A DNA stretch of 29,227 nt from Ruminococcaceae bacterium UBA6416 (GCA_002438505.1 DJPI01000065.1:1-29227), one strand, 5' to 3'; shown: positions 15,377 through 23,398, numbered from the stretch's first letter. Numbers and translations are program-made. Notes: a model not told the origin generated them from the sequence alone.

Positions 15377-15571
15377 ATGGAAAACAAAGGCGGAAGAGTT
15401 GTTTTCATGCCGGACATTGAATATAAGTCCTGGGTCAACAAAAACAAAGAGCTCCTTTCCGAAATCATCAAAAGCGGCCAGGTTTCAACCGCGTGGCTCA
15501 GAAAGGGTGAAAACAAAAAGTTCCTTGTGCGCTATTTTCATGAGTGCGGCTACACAATCAACATTGACTGA
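15377..15571 (+). CDS. Small conserved-looking protein of unknown function (64 residues)
   Basis: A 64-residue soluble protein with GRVVFMPDIEYKSWVNKNKE and VRYFHECGYTINID. It is charged, with no signal peptide or membrane segment. GAGGTG six bases before the ATG at 15377 makes that start better than the in-frame GTG at 15368. It lies just after the 5S terminator and 21 bases before the next small gene, so the two probably form one unit. I do not recognise a family. Good ribosome binding site, clean stop and amino-acid composition support it as a real gene. Confidence 0.65.
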   Translation: MENKGGRVVFMPDIEYKSWVNKNKELLSEIIKSGQVSTAWLRKGENKKFLVRYFHECGYTINID

Positions 15572-15592
15572 TGAAAGGAGCAGACCAAAAAA

Positions 15593-15772
15593 ATGAAAAA
15601 AACATCAAGCAAAGCTTTGCTGAAAAAAATCAAGAAATGCCGCTTTGCCGTCAACCTTGCGGCGGCTGCAATAATTCTTGCGTTCACGGTTTATAACATG
15701 ATTCCAAAGGATGAAAAAATCAACGAGGTTGAAGCCCAAAAGCTTGCAGACTCCTTCAAAGCAAAAATCTGA
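15593..15772 (+). CDS. Small single-pass membrane protein (59 residues)
   Basis: ATG at 15593 opens a frame of 59 residues ending at TGA 15770-15772. A basic N-terminus (MKKTSSKALLKKIKKCR) precedes one hydrophobic helix at about residues 18-37 (FAVNLAAAAIILAFTVYNMI) and a short charged tail. The positive-inside rule puts the tail outside. AAAGGAG lies 12 bases upstream. A strong terminator follows 14 bases after the stop, which supports a real transcript end. No family is recognised. Confidence 0.6.
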   Translation: MKKTSSKALLKKIKKCRFAVNLAAAAIILAFTVYNMIPKDEKINEVEAQKLADSFKAKI

Positions 15773-15785
15773 AGAAAAAGCAATT

Positions 15786-15822
15786 CACCGCGTATCCGAA
15801 AGAATGGACACGCGGTGTTTTT
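15786..15822 (+). terminator. Intrinsic terminator after the two small genes
   Basis: CACCGCGT (15786-15793) and ACGCGGTG (15810-15817) are perfect complements with a short inner CC/GG pair, followed by TTTTT. It lies between convergent genes and may also serve the minus-strand gene ending at 15829. Confidence 0.88.
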
Positions 15823-15828
15823 ATACTC

Positions 15829-16362
15829 TTATTTTCTGTATGGAGTGTAGCCTTGCTGAGATGTCTGGCTTGAATAAAACTTCTGGGCGGCAGTCGGCTG
15901 AGCGTCCGGAAACTGCTTTGCGGCTCTGCGCCTTGCGCGCTTTGCGTTTTCTGAGTTTTTCATGTCAAGAAGCTGCTGAAGAATCCTCACAGCCTCTCCA
16001 ACGCCCCTGAAAAGAAGCGCAAGCAGCGCTCCGGCAACAACGGAAACGCAAAGATAAACAAAGCCGATGTCCTCGCTGAAGATGCAGAGAACTATGCCGA
16101 CAATGAGACCGAGCACGGCAATCACAACCGAGGTTATGTTCAGCATATTTGAAACCATGTTCCGGCTTGTTCCCCCGGCGGCGGCAGAAGCGTCAATCAG
16201 CGCCTCATATTCCTCGTCCGTAATGATGAGCGGAACAACCTTTTTTCCGTTGACCTTGCTTGAAAGTCCCCATTCAAGCAAATCGGCGTCTTTTTTTCTG
16301 TAATATTCCTCTTTCTGCTGTTCAGAAAGCTCCTTGATTTTGTTTTCAACCTGTTCTAACAT
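15829..16362 (-). CDS. Unknown membrane protein with two transmembrane helices
   Basis: A 177-residue protein with a charged N-terminal coiled-coil-like stretch (LEQVENKIKELSEQQKEEYYRKK). Two hydrophobic helices follow at about residues 74-94 (LNITSVVIAVLGLIVGIVLCI) and 98-118. A second helical stretch (GVGEAVRILQQLLDMKNSE) precedes a basic and Gln/Ser/Thr-rich tail. AAAGGAAG precedes the ATG on the minus strand. Both ends are probably cytoplasmic. I do not recognise a family, and it is not obviously linked to its neighbours. Confidence 0.8.
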   Translation of the reverse strand: MLEQVENKIKELSEQQKEEYYRKKDADLLEWGLSSKVNGKKVVPLIITDEEYEALIDASAAAGGTSRNMVSNMLNITSVVIAVLGLIVGIVLCIFSEDIGFVYLCVSVVAGALLALLFRGVGEAVRILQQLLDMKNSENAKRARRRAAKQFPDAQPTAAQKFYSSQTSQQGYTPYRK

Positions 16363-16480
16363 TGAAATCTTCCTTTCGGCTCAAGACAAACCAATAATAA
16401 ATGTACTGAATAAGAGTACCACATTTTTTCACTTTCTGCAAGCATAGAGAAAAATTTAACAATTTTTTTGCACCATAATT

Positions 16481-17053
16481 TCAATAGATGTCAAGCTGCA
16501 GCTCCTCAATCTTTTCACGCAGACGCTGAAAATCAAAGAGCGCGTCCTTCTTTTTGCTCTCATCGCGCAAAAGCGCCGCGGGATGAAAAGTGCCCATCAT
16601 ATATATTGAACCTTTTTTGAAAAACTCTCCGTGCTGCCTTGTCACCTTGAAGTCGGGTGAAATCAGCCTTTGCGCCGCAATCCTTCCAAGGCAAACAATA
16701 ATGGCGGGCTTTATGAGCTTCACCTGCTGTCTGAGATACGGCAGACAAAGCTCGGCCTCCTCCGGTTTCGGGTCCCGGTTATGCGGCGGACGACATTTGA
16801 CCATGTTGGCGATATATATATTTTTGTTCCTGTCAAGGTCAAGCAGGGAAAGATACATATCAAGAAGCTGTCCGCTTTTTCCAACAAAGGGCAGTCCCTG
16901 CAAGTCCTCCTGCTCACCCGGGCCTTCGCCAATGAACATAATCTGCGCATTTTCATTTCCTGTTCCGAAAACGAGGTTTGTTCTTGTTTTTCCGAGCGGA
17001 CATCTCCGGCAGACTTTGCATTCTTCCTCAAGAGCTTTCAGGTTTTCTTCCAA
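16481..17053 (-). CDS. Family-4-type uracil-DNA glycosylase (4Fe-4S)
   Basis: This 190-residue enzyme removes uracil from DNA, leaving an abasic site for AP endonuclease. The four cluster ligands fit Cys15 and Cys18 (KVCRRCPLG), Cys87 (NMVKCRPP) and Cys103 (AELCLPYL). Catalytic motif 1 is GEGPGEQED (42-50) and motif 3 is HPAALLR (157-163). FVGKSGQLLD between them is also conserved. It starts at TTG, with GGGGAGGAG five bases upstream and no suitable ATG nearby. A TTTACA-17-TATAAT promoter drives it. Length is normal for the family. Confidence 0.93.
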   Translation of the reverse strand: MEENLKALEEECKVCRRCPLGKTRTNLVFGTGNENAQIMFIGEGPGEQEDLQGLPFVGKSGQLLDMYLSLLDLDRNKNIYIANMVKCRPPHNRDPKPEEAELCLPYLRQQVKLIKPAIIVCLGRIAAQRLISPDFKVTRQHGEFFKKGSIYMMGTFHPAALLRDESKKKDALFDFQRLREKIEELQLDIY

Positions 17054-17091
17054 TGCGCTCCTCCCCTTTCCGGCCTGTGCCTGTTTGATAA

Positions 17092-17120
17092 ATTATATCA
17101 CATTTTGGCGCTTATGTAAA
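17092..17120 (-). promoter_or_regulatory. Sigma-A promoter of the uracil-DNA glycosylase gene
   Basis: On the minus strand, TTTACA (17120-17115), 17 bases and TATAAT (17097-17092). The predicted leader is about 32 bases. Confidence 0.75.
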
Positions 17121-17208
17121 CTAAGAGGCATTTCAGAGTGAAAATATACACCAAGGTTTATGCTCCCCCGGTCAATCAGCGGTTACTTACAGTATTTTTT
17201 TAAAGATA

Positions 17209-17237
17209 TTGAAATTTTCCCTTGTTTGGTGTAAAAT
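17209..17237 (+). promoter_or_regulatory. Sigma-A promoter of pduL
   Basis: TTGAAA (17209-17214), 17 bases, TAAAAT (17232-17237), with a predicted start near 17244 and a leader of about 37 bases. Confidence 0.65.
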
Positions 17238-17280
17238 TAAAAAGCTAATAAAACATACTTTAAGTTTGGAGATGTTACTC

Positions 17281-17856
17281 ATGAGTAAACCTGTTTTAAT
17301 TGAAACATCAGCACGCCACGTTCACGTCAGCCGCCGCGTTCTTGACATCCTTTTCGGCGAGGGATATGAGCTCACCGCAAAAAAGGACCTCTCTCAGCCC
17401 GGCCAGTTTGCCTGCGAGGAGCGCGTTCAGGTCATTGGACCGAAAAACAGCTTTCCGGCCGTTTCAATCCTCGGCCCGGTGAGACCGGAAACCCAGGTTG
17501 AGCTTTCTGCCGGTGACGCGCGCTCAATCGGCATCAAGGCTCCGATAAGAGAATCAGGCGACCTTGAAGGCAGCGCAGGCTGCAAGCTTGTTGGCCCCAA
17601 GGGTGAGGTTGAGCTTAAGGACGGCGTTATTATTGCAAAGCGCCACATACATATGACTCCCGAGGACGCCGAAAAATATGGCCTTGCAGACAAGCAGGTT
17701 GTCTCCGTTAAAGTTGACACCGCCGAGCGTTCACTCATTTTCGGCGATGTTGTTGTCAGAGTCAGCCCGAAATATGCCCTTGCAATGCACATTGACACCG
17801 ACGAGTCCAACGCCGCCGGCTGCACTCCCGGCCTCATGGGAGACATTCTTGCCTGA
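17281..17856 (+). CDS. pduL: PduL-type phosphate acyltransferase
   Basis: This 191-residue enzyme transfers an acyl group between CoA and phosphate, giving acetyl- or propionyl-phosphate for ATP formation by a kinase. Two PduL repeats carry the zinc-binding pairs: ARHVHVS with His13 and His15, and KRHIHMTPEDA with His122 and His124. A further His170 lies in AMHIDTDE. The ATG at 17281 follows GGAG by nine bases; the upstream in-frame extension is not family-like. The protein starts directly at the catalytic domain, without the encapsulation helix of microcompartment forms. No shell or kinase gene is nearby, so it probably serves cytosolic acetate metabolism in place of Pta. Confidence 0.93.
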   Translation: MSKPVLIETSARHVHVSRRVLDILFGEGYELTAKKDLSQPGQFACEERVQVIGPKNSFPAVSILGPVRPETQVELSAGDARSIGIKAPIRESGDLEGSAGCKLVGPKGEVELKDGVIIAKRHIHMTPEDAEKYGLADKQVVSVKVDTAERSLIFGDVVVRVSPKYALAMHIDTDESNAAGCTPGLMGDILA

Positions 17857-17882
17857 TTTTTGGCATAGCTTTGGAAAAATTC

Positions 17883-17928
17883 AACCGCCTGTTTGCTTAA
17901 TTTGGCAGACAGGCGGTTGTTATTTTTA
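17883..17928. terminator. Bidirectional terminator between pduL and the convergent gene
   Basis: AACCGCCTGT (17883-17892) and ACAGGCGGTT (17909-17918) are perfect 10-base complements, with inner TGC/GCA pairing. T-rich sequence follows on the plus strand (TTATTTTTAT) and on the minus strand (GAATTTTTC). It can stop transcription from both sides. Confidence 0.88.
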
Positions 17929-19296
17929 TCGCATTGTGTTCATTGACGAGCCGTCGCTTGGAACGCAGTCTGTGTGATCGACCGAAAGGGTCAGTCCTTT
18001 CTGACTCATTTCAATTCCGTAAAGCGCATCATTCGCAAAAAGGAGCTGGCTTTTTTTATAGAAAAGTCTTGCCGAGGAAAGGCCGTTCATTCCGAGTCTG
18101 GCTCTTTCATATGACATTGAGCAAAGAACATATGAGGCCTTTGAGTTTGCATAAATCTGAACATCGGAATTATAAAGATGGTGCGGAGCCTGAAGAATAT
18201 CCGTCTTGAAAATGTCTTTTCCGTGCATTAAAACAATTTTTCTTTCTCCAAGCGTGTTGAGGTCGCCGAGAATGAGCAGCTTTTTTCCGGCTGCGGTAAT
18301 GCGGCAGACAACAGAACCATCGTTTGCGTTTTTAATCGGTGTTTTTCCCGTCAGTGCGGAAACGGCGTCCTCATGAGTATAAATGACATCAAATTTAAGG
18401 TTTGCAATGTTGAAGCTCATTCCTGTGTGCGGCGCAAGATACTTGACGTCCGGATAAAGCTTTGCAAGGCGCTTTCTGAACATATCAATGCGTTCGTCAT
18501 GCGCAATGAGGGAAAGCGAGGGGTAATTGAACATCACGCGCTCAAGGTCAATTTCGTTGTGGTAAAAGCCCAGAAGCTTATAGAAGAACGTCACATGGTC
18601 ACTGTGGCCGTGGGTGCCGTACCAAAGCGCAATTTTGAGCGTTTCTCCGGGCTTTGTTCCGGTGATTTTGCGCATGAACTTCATGCATTCTTCAATGTTT
18701 TTGTCTGCGGACTGCCTGATTGAGCCTGCGTCAATAACAACAAGGCTGTTGTCTGCAAGGCGGATGATATACATCATTCCGTTGGTGGAAAGCGTTTTTT
18801 CATCCTCTTTGTTCCGCGATTCACAGTAAGGATAATCAAACTGATAGACCGTTGCGGCCGCACCTTCGGAATATGTGTAGCCGAAATCCTCAAAATTCCT
18901 TGTGCAGTTATCTTCAATGATTCTTGCTTCCTCGGTGTTTGCGCAGTAATAGGTGTAAAAGAACCGGCCGTCCTTTCTGAATGCGTTGCAGTTAACGCCG
19001 CCGAGTTCGTTTGAAAAAACCTCATCAAAGCCGTTTGACTCAAGCTTATCGCAGTATTTCGTATACTCCGAAAAGCTTGTTGCGGAAACAAGCTGCATTT
19101 TTCCGTCGCTCTTTGTCGGACCTTCTTTGTCGCTCAGCATACCGGAGCCGGTGTCATAAACATTTTCGCAAACCACGCCGTCCTCATAGCGAGGGATGCT
19201 TTCAAGCTTCCATTTTCCGGTGTTGACTCCGGTTGAGCCAAAATAGATCATGACGGCCTGAATGAGCGCCATGATTGCCGCGATTAATTTTGCCAT
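17926..19296 (-). CDS. Membrane-anchored metallo-beta-lactamase-fold protein
   Basis: This 456-residue protein has an N-terminal hydrophobic helix (about residues 4-24, AKLIAAIMALIQAVMIYFG) that probably anchors it outside the membrane. A unique region of about 140 residues follows. From about residue 168 comes a metallo-beta-lactamase fold related to the ComEC C-terminal group: THGHSDHV (228-235), GDLNTLGE (344-351) and APHH (370-373) carry the metal ligands. Substrate is unknown; nucleic-acid or phosphodiester hydrolysis is possible by fold. ATG at 19296 is chosen because AAGGAG lies nine bases upstream. The adjacent sialidase-like protein has a similar anchor, but each gene appears to have its own promoter. 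Confidence 0.85.
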   Translation of the reverse strand: MAKLIAAIMALIQAVMIYFGSTGVNTGKWKLESIPRYEDGVVCENVYDTGSGMLSDKEGPTKSDGKMQLVSATSFSEYTKYCDKLESNGFDEVFSNELGGVNCNAFRKDGRFFYTYYCANTEEARIIEDNCTRNFEDFGYTYSEGAAATVYQFDYPYCESRNKEDEKTLSTNGMMYIIRLADNSLVVIDAGSIRQSADKNIEECMKFMRKITGTKPGETLKIALWYGTHGHSDHVTFFYKLLGFYHNEIDLERVMFNYPSLSLIAHDERIDMFRKRLAKLYPDVKYLAPHTGMSFNIANLKFDVIYTHEDAVSALTGKTPIKNANDGSVVCRITAAGKKLLILGDLNTLGERKIVLMHGKDIFKTDILQAPHHLYNSDVQIYANSKASYVLCSMSYERARLGMNGLSSARLFYKKSQLLFANDALYGIEMSQKGLTLSVDHTDCVPSDGSSMNTMR

Positions 19297-19349
19297 AACT
19301 CTTTTCTCCTTCAAAATTTTTCCTTAGGAATCAAAAAATCCCACATAAA

Positions 19350-19378
19350 ATATTATCACTGTTTTCAAACCAATTCAA
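19350..19378 (-). promoter_or_regulatory. Possible promoter of the metallo-beta-lactamase-fold gene
   Basis: On the minus strand, TTGAAT (19378-19373), 17 bases and TAATAT (19355-19350). The -35 box directly abuts the U tract of the upstream sialidase terminator. Confidence 0.45.
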
Positions 19379-19409
19379 GAAAAAAACCGAACGAAAAATC
19401 CGTCCGGTT
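19378..19409 (-). terminator. Intrinsic terminator of the sialidase-like gene
   Basis: On the minus strand, AACCGGACG (19409-19401) pairs with CGTTCGGTT (19393-19385) with one G-U, followed by a run of U residues. It lies 25 bases after the gene's stop. Confidence 0.85.
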
Positions 19410-19434
19410 GTTGTGTATTTTGCCCGTTGAGCGG

Positions 19435-20817
19435 TCAGCAGACAGTCACTCTGCCGCTTTCCTTTTTCTCTTTGAGCACCTTTGCGAGCTCATCAATATC
19501 TGAAAGATTAATTCGCTTTGAGGCAATGTATGTTTTGAATTCAAGCTTTTTTGTGATTTTTGTGTTGTCAAAGCAGCCGTAACTTGTTGTTACGATTGTT
19601 CCGTCCGAAAGAACAACATTTCCGCAGTAGCCGGTATCGGCGTTTGCCGCATACTCTTTGCTGTTCTGCATTTTGAGATAGGTATGCGCAAGCTTGAGCC
19701 TGTACTGACCCTGAGTTTTGTTTTTAAGGTCATCATATGTTCCGACCCAGGCAACCCAGCCTTCACTCATCCAGCCGCTGCGGGTTTCAATCGGAGCGTT
19801 TTCGGCAGCTCTTCTTCCCCTTTCAATCGAGCGGAACGTGATGAAAAGGCGTCCGTCCGGGGTATAATCGGCCTTATGGCGTTCCCCGTTGAGAGCCGCA
19901 GGAGCAAAAACAGGCTCCGACCACGTTTTTCCCTCATCGGAAGAAAATGAGAGCAGTGAGTTTTGCTTTTTGCTGTTGCTTCTTGTGATGAGGCAAAGCT
20001 CATCTCCCTTGCCCTCATTGCTCCTTATAACCTCAACCTCGCACATATTCGTTTCTTTTTCAATGCTTCTGTAGGCGCTGAAATACTTTTCCGGTTTTGA
20101 CCAGTGCATTTTTCCGTCCTTGTCAAAAGTGAGTATGGTCTTATAGTTATAAAAATCCGCATCATGGAAAAGACCCATCCACTTGTCAACAAATTTTCCG
20201 TTTTCCTTCAGCCGCGTCAAGCTTGACATTGCAACAATCGGAATAACTCCGCCGTCAGCGTTTTTGGGATAAAACAGCTCAAACTGTGACCACGTTTCGC
20301 CCTCATCTGAAGAAAGCGAGCAGTTGAAGCCGCCGGTTGTTTTTTCTCTTGGCCATTTCGGGTTTGCGGAAATCATGATAAGCTTATCCCCGGTTTTTCC
20401 ATCCGCAAATTCAAGGCGATATACCGTTGGCGTTTCACGCGAATTTTTCCAGCTTTCGGGCGTATTTTCAAGGCTGCGGCTCCAGCTTTTTCCGCCGTCA
20501 AGGCTCAGCTTTGAAAGCACTGCACCCTTTCCGTGCCCTGCCGGATACAGAGTCAGAATGTTTCCGTTTTTAAGCAGCACCGAATCCGGATGAGCGGCAT
20601 AATCAAGCGAATCATCAAGAGTTTCAAGGTCATAAAGATAATCGAACCTTTCATCAAGCCCATCCGGCTTAACGCTCAGGTCAATGCGCATAACCGAATA
20701 ATCCTCACCGTTAAACTTTGCCTTGCTTGCAACGCCGCCATATCTCACGAGAGACACAAGCGGAGTCAGCACCGCCAGAAGAAACGCCATGAGCTTTTTC
20801 AGATTGTTAATGTTCAT
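19435..20817 (-). CDS. Sialidase-like (BNR/Asp-box) membrane-anchored glycosidase candidate
   Basis: This 460-residue protein has an N-terminal hydrophobic anchor or signal (about 7-25). Three Asp boxes of the pattern S-x-D-x-G-x-(S/T)-W follow: SLDGGKSW (105-112), SSDEGETW (169-176) and SSDEGKTW (292-299). FDKDGKMHW (231-239) is a degenerate fourth. Such boxes mark six-bladed sialidase-type propellers. The region EVEVIRSNEGKGDELCLITR and DGRLFITFRSIERG resembles sialidase catalytic segments, but a clear N-terminal RIP arginine motif is not evident, so substrate and activity are uncertain. AAGGAGGCCGAA before the ATG is a strong start. No sortase motif is present. Confidence 0.8.
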   Translation of the reverse strand: MNINNLKKLMAFLLAVLTPLVSLVRYGGVASKAKFNGEDYSVMRIDLSVKPDGLDERFDYLYDLETLDDSLDYAAHPDSVLLKNGNILTLYPAGHGKGAVLSKLSLDGGKSWSRSLENTPESWKNSRETPTVYRLEFADGKTGDKLIMISANPKWPREKTTGGFNCSLSSDEGETWSQFELFYPKNADGGVIPIVAMSSLTRLKENGKFVDKWMGLFHDADFYNYKTILTFDKDGKMHWSKPEKYFSAYRSIEKETNMCEVEVIRSNEGKGDELCLITRSNSKKQNSLLSFSSDEGKTWSEPVFAPAALNGERHKADYTPDGRLFITFRSIERGRRAAENAPIETRSGWMSEGWVAWVGTYDDLKNKTQGQYRLKLAHTYLKMQNSKEYAANADTGYCGNVVLSDGTIVTTSYGCFDNTKITKKLEFKTYIASKRINLSDIDELAKVLKEKKESGRVTVC

Positions 20818-20858
20818 TTCGGCCTCCTTGTTTTAAAGTAATTTTAAAAACCAGCTTA

Positions 20859-20887
20859 ACAATAACATATTCTGCAAAAAATATCAA
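20859..20887 (-). promoter_or_regulatory. Possible promoter of the sialidase-like gene
   Basis: On the minus strand, TTGATA (20887-20882), 17 bases and TATTGT (20864-20859). The spacing is ideal but the -10 box matches only partly. Confidence 0.4.
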
Positions 20888-20939
20888 GCATAAAGCCGCG
20901 TTTCACGCAACACAGAGTTTTCAAATTCCGCTTTCTGTT

Positions 20940-22280
20940 TTAATAATGATACTTTTTCCGCTTTATCACAAGAAAGACGGCGGAAAAAACAACGGCCATA
21001 AATTCCGCAACAACAATGGAGAACCAGACGCCGTCAATCTTCCAGACCAGCGGAAGAAGCAAAACGGCGGCAACCTGAAAAACAAGCGTCCGCAAAAAAG
21101 AGATGACCGCTGAGGTGACGCCGTCGTTGAGCGCCGTAAAGAAACCGGAGCAGAAAATTGCATAGCCCATGAAAATGAAGGACAGCGCAAAAATTCTGAA
21201 GCCGGAAGCGGTGAGCTCCATCAGCTGCTCATCATAGCTGACAAACAGCCGGGCAAGCGGCGTTGCAAGAAGCTCCGCGGAAAGAACCATCACCACTCCG
21301 AAAGCGCCTATCATAATAAGGCTCTTTTTGAGAAGTCCCTTAAGCTCCGAATGATTCTGTGCGCCGTCATGATAACCGATAACAGGAGCCGTTCCTATTG
21401 AATAACCAATAAATGCCGCCGCAAAAATCATGCTGACATACATCATTACGCCGTATGCTGCAACACCGTTTTCTCCGGCATATTTCAAAAGCTGCATATT
21501 GTATAACATTCCAACAATATTCATTGAAACATTGCTCATGAACTCTGACGAACCGTTGGTGCAGGCTTTGAAAATTGCCCGGCCGTCAAAACTTGTTTTT
21601 CCAAGCCTGAGGATACTGCTGTTTTTCCTCAAAAAATAGCAAAGTGAAATTCCGGCGCCGACAATCTGGCTCGCCGCCGTTGCAATCGCCGCACCGGCAA
21701 GCTTATACTCCTGAGGAAGAAGAATCACCAGAACTGCGTCAAGAATCATGTTGGTGAAGCCTGAGGCTATTGTTACCGCAAGGCCGAGCTGCGGCTTTTC
21801 CGCCGTCACAAAAAACGACTGAAAAAGAAACTGAAGTGTGTTGAACGGAAGCGCAACAAGAATTATCCGGCCGTATACCACGGCATTGTTCAGCATTTCG
21901 CCCTGAGCGCCGAGCAAAGACGCAATGGGCCGCAGGAAAACAAAGCTCAAGGCGGAAAGAACAACGCCGAGAAACGCCGAAACATAGACAAACAAAGAAA
22001 AATATCTGTTCCCCTTTTCCCTGTCTCCCTCGCCGAATGTTTTTGCAACAATGGCCGAGCCTCCGGTTCCGAACATGAAGCCGACGGTTGACAGAATCAT
22101 AAGAAACGGCATTATCAGATTGATTGCCGCAAAGGGCGTTTTTCCGGCAAAATTTGAAACAAAGAACCCGTCAACAACACTGTATACCGAGGTGAAAATC
22201 ATCATTCCGATTGAAGGCAGTGTGAAGCGAATTAATCTTCCGTAAGTAAAATGATCTGATAATTGAATCGGTTTTTTCAT
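20940..22280 (-). CDS. MATE-family multidrug/metabolite exporter
   Basis: This 446-residue integral membrane protein has about twelve hydrophobic helices in two related halves. The N-terminal half shows the MATE pattern: TLPSIGMMIFTSVYSVVDGFFVSNFAG, then GFMFGTGGSAIVAKTFGEGDREKGN. The second half has SIGTAPVIGYHDGAQN. MATE proteins export drugs or metabolites using sodium or proton gradients; the substrate here is not predictable. ATG at 22280 (MKKPIQLSDHF) is chosen, with AGAGGT upstream; the longer frame would run into the previous gene's terminator. Length is normal. The ribosome binding site is weaker than for most genes here. Confidence 0.92.
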   Translation of the reverse strand: MKKPIQLSDHFTYGRLIRFTLPSIGMMIFTSVYSVVDGFFVSNFAGKTPFAAINLIMPFLMILSTVGFMFGTGGSAIVAKTFGEGDREKGNRYFSLFVYVSAFLGVVLSALSFVFLRPIASLLGAQGEMLNNAVVYGRIILVALPFNTLQFLFQSFFVTAEKPQLGLAVTIASGFTNMILDAVLVILLPQEYKLAGAAIATAASQIVGAGISLCYFLRKNSSILRLGKTSFDGRAIFKACTNGSSEFMSNVSMNIVGMLYNMQLLKYAGENGVAAYGVMMYVSMIFAAAFIGYSIGTAPVIGYHDGAQNHSELKGLLKKSLIMIGAFGVVMVLSAELLATPLARLFVSYDEQLMELTASGFRIFALSFIFMGYAIFCSGFFTALNDGVTSAVISFLRTLVFQVAAVLLLPLVWKIDGVWFSIVVAEFMAVVFSAVFLVIKRKKYHY

Positions 22281-22344
22281 TGTGTACCTCTGAATTCTTT
22301 TCAAAATTATGTCATACTTTTCCGCCCTCTTGCGTGAAAAGCAG

Positions 22345-22376
22345 AAAAAGTTCACCGCAAAATCAAAATGCGGTGA
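22345..22376 (-). terminator. Intrinsic terminator of the unknown secreted protein gene
   Basis: On the minus strand, TCACCGCA (22376-22369) and TGCGGTGA (22359-22352) are perfect complements, followed by a U-rich stretch (five A residues on the plus strand, 22345-22349). It lies between the secreted protein gene and the MATE gene. Confidence 0.8.
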
Positions 22377-22445
22377 GCTTAACTGTTTCTGTTTTAAAAA
22401 GAGCCGCCATCAGCGCAAAGAGCACAGCGCCGCTTGATGTTTTCC

Positions 22446-23345
22446 TCACATCACTCCAAAAAGCCGGAGAACACTGAACCGGAAAAGATCCATGAGAACA
22501 ACGCCGAGCATCGCCATAACTTCAGACGGCAGTCTTGACTCGTCATAATTAAGCTGCGCAACGGCCGCTTTGTTGTAAAGCTTCATCATCAATTCGTTTT
22601 TTGTTCCGGTAACGCTCATCACTCCGTCTGTCACCGCAAAAACAATCGCATGAAGAGCAAGCTCGCCTGCAATGTGTTCATAGCTCATTGCATAATCGGT
22701 TTCACCGCTGCCGTTTTTCAAAAGCTCTTCACCCTGCGCGGCATAAAGTCCCTCAACAACATTTCTAAAAACCGGGAAGCTGAAAATTTCAGGGTTGTTT
22801 TTGATGTCAACACTGATATACACCGTTCCGTCCTTGTCCGTAACAAGCTCATAGTCGATATCGGACGAATTGATAACATTCAGCGCGGCAGAATCAATGT
22901 CATCAACCTTAACAAAGATGTAGCGCTCAAGGGCAGCTTTAAGCTCACTGACAGAAAACTTGGTTTTTTCCGGCTGTGAGGGCTTTCCCGGATCGGACGG
23001 TGCGGAAGGGTCATCCGGTTCTGACGGAGTGCCCGGTTTTGAAGAACCGGTAATTTTGTCAATAAGCTTTGCCATAACTTTGGAAGCGGCATTTTTTGCC
23101 TTTGAAAAATTTTCCTGTGTAAGAACAACATTTTCAATATACGGTCCGAGATTGTTCAAAAGGCTTTTTGAAAGCTCCGCAAACAAAGAGACGGACTTTT
23201 TCACTCCGGAAAAATCATCCTTCAAAGCCTTTGCAATTTCATTCGCGGACGGAACCTTTGTTTCGTCTGCGGCAGCGGCAGACGCCAAGCCGAAAGAAAG
23301 CATCAGCAAAATTGCCATAAACACCGAAATGATTTTTTTGAACAT
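22446..23345 (-). CDS. Unknown secreted protein with Pro/Ser-rich linker
   Basis: A 299-residue protein with a clear signal peptide (MFKKIISVFMAILLMLSFGLASAAAA, cleavage near residue 26). A helical N-terminal region follows, then a flexible linker (about 104-130) with repeated PSxPDDPS-type units. A C-terminal domain has VSELKAALERYIFVKVDDID and TVYISVDIKNNPEIF, and ends in a hydrophobic stretch (EVMAMLGVVLMDLFRFSVLRLF) that might anchor it. I do not recognise a family. GGGGGATTTGCT precedes the ATG, and it has its own promoter and terminator, so it is a separate transcription unit. Confidence 0.8.
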   Translation of the reverse strand: MFKKIISVFMAILLMLSFGLASAAAADETKVPSANEIAKALKDDFSGVKKSVSLFAELSKSLLNNLGPYIENVVLTQENFSKAKNAASKVMAKLIDKITGSSKPGTPSEPDDPSAPSDPGKPSQPEKTKFSVSELKAALERYIFVKVDDIDSAALNVINSSDIDYELVTDKDGTVYISVDIKNNPEIFSFPVFRNVVEGLYAAQGEELLKNGSGETDYAMSYEHIAGELALHAIVFAVTDGVMSVTGTKNELMMKLYNKAAVAQLNYDESRLPSEVMAMLGVVLMDLFRFSVLRLFGVM

Positions 23346-23398
23346 AGCAAATCCCCCGTCAACATTTTTTCAAAACCGGCCGCACCGGTGATTGTGAT

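Noticed and set aside
15136..15516. Minus-strand 126-codon frame across the 5S gene
   Set aside because: It runs antisense through a clear 5S rRNA, its terminator and a small gene with a good start. No ribosome binding site supports it.
17209..17280. 24-codon upstream extension of PduL
   Set aside because: It coincides with the promoter TTGAAA-17-TAAAAT and is not PduL-like. ATG 17281 has a Shine-Dalgarno sequence.
22363..22449. Possible 28-residue minus-strand frame starting at GTG, overlapping the stop of the secreted protein gene
   Set aside because: GGAG lies just upstream and it has a hydrophobic stretch, but it ends inside the terminator loop and is too short to support without conservation data.
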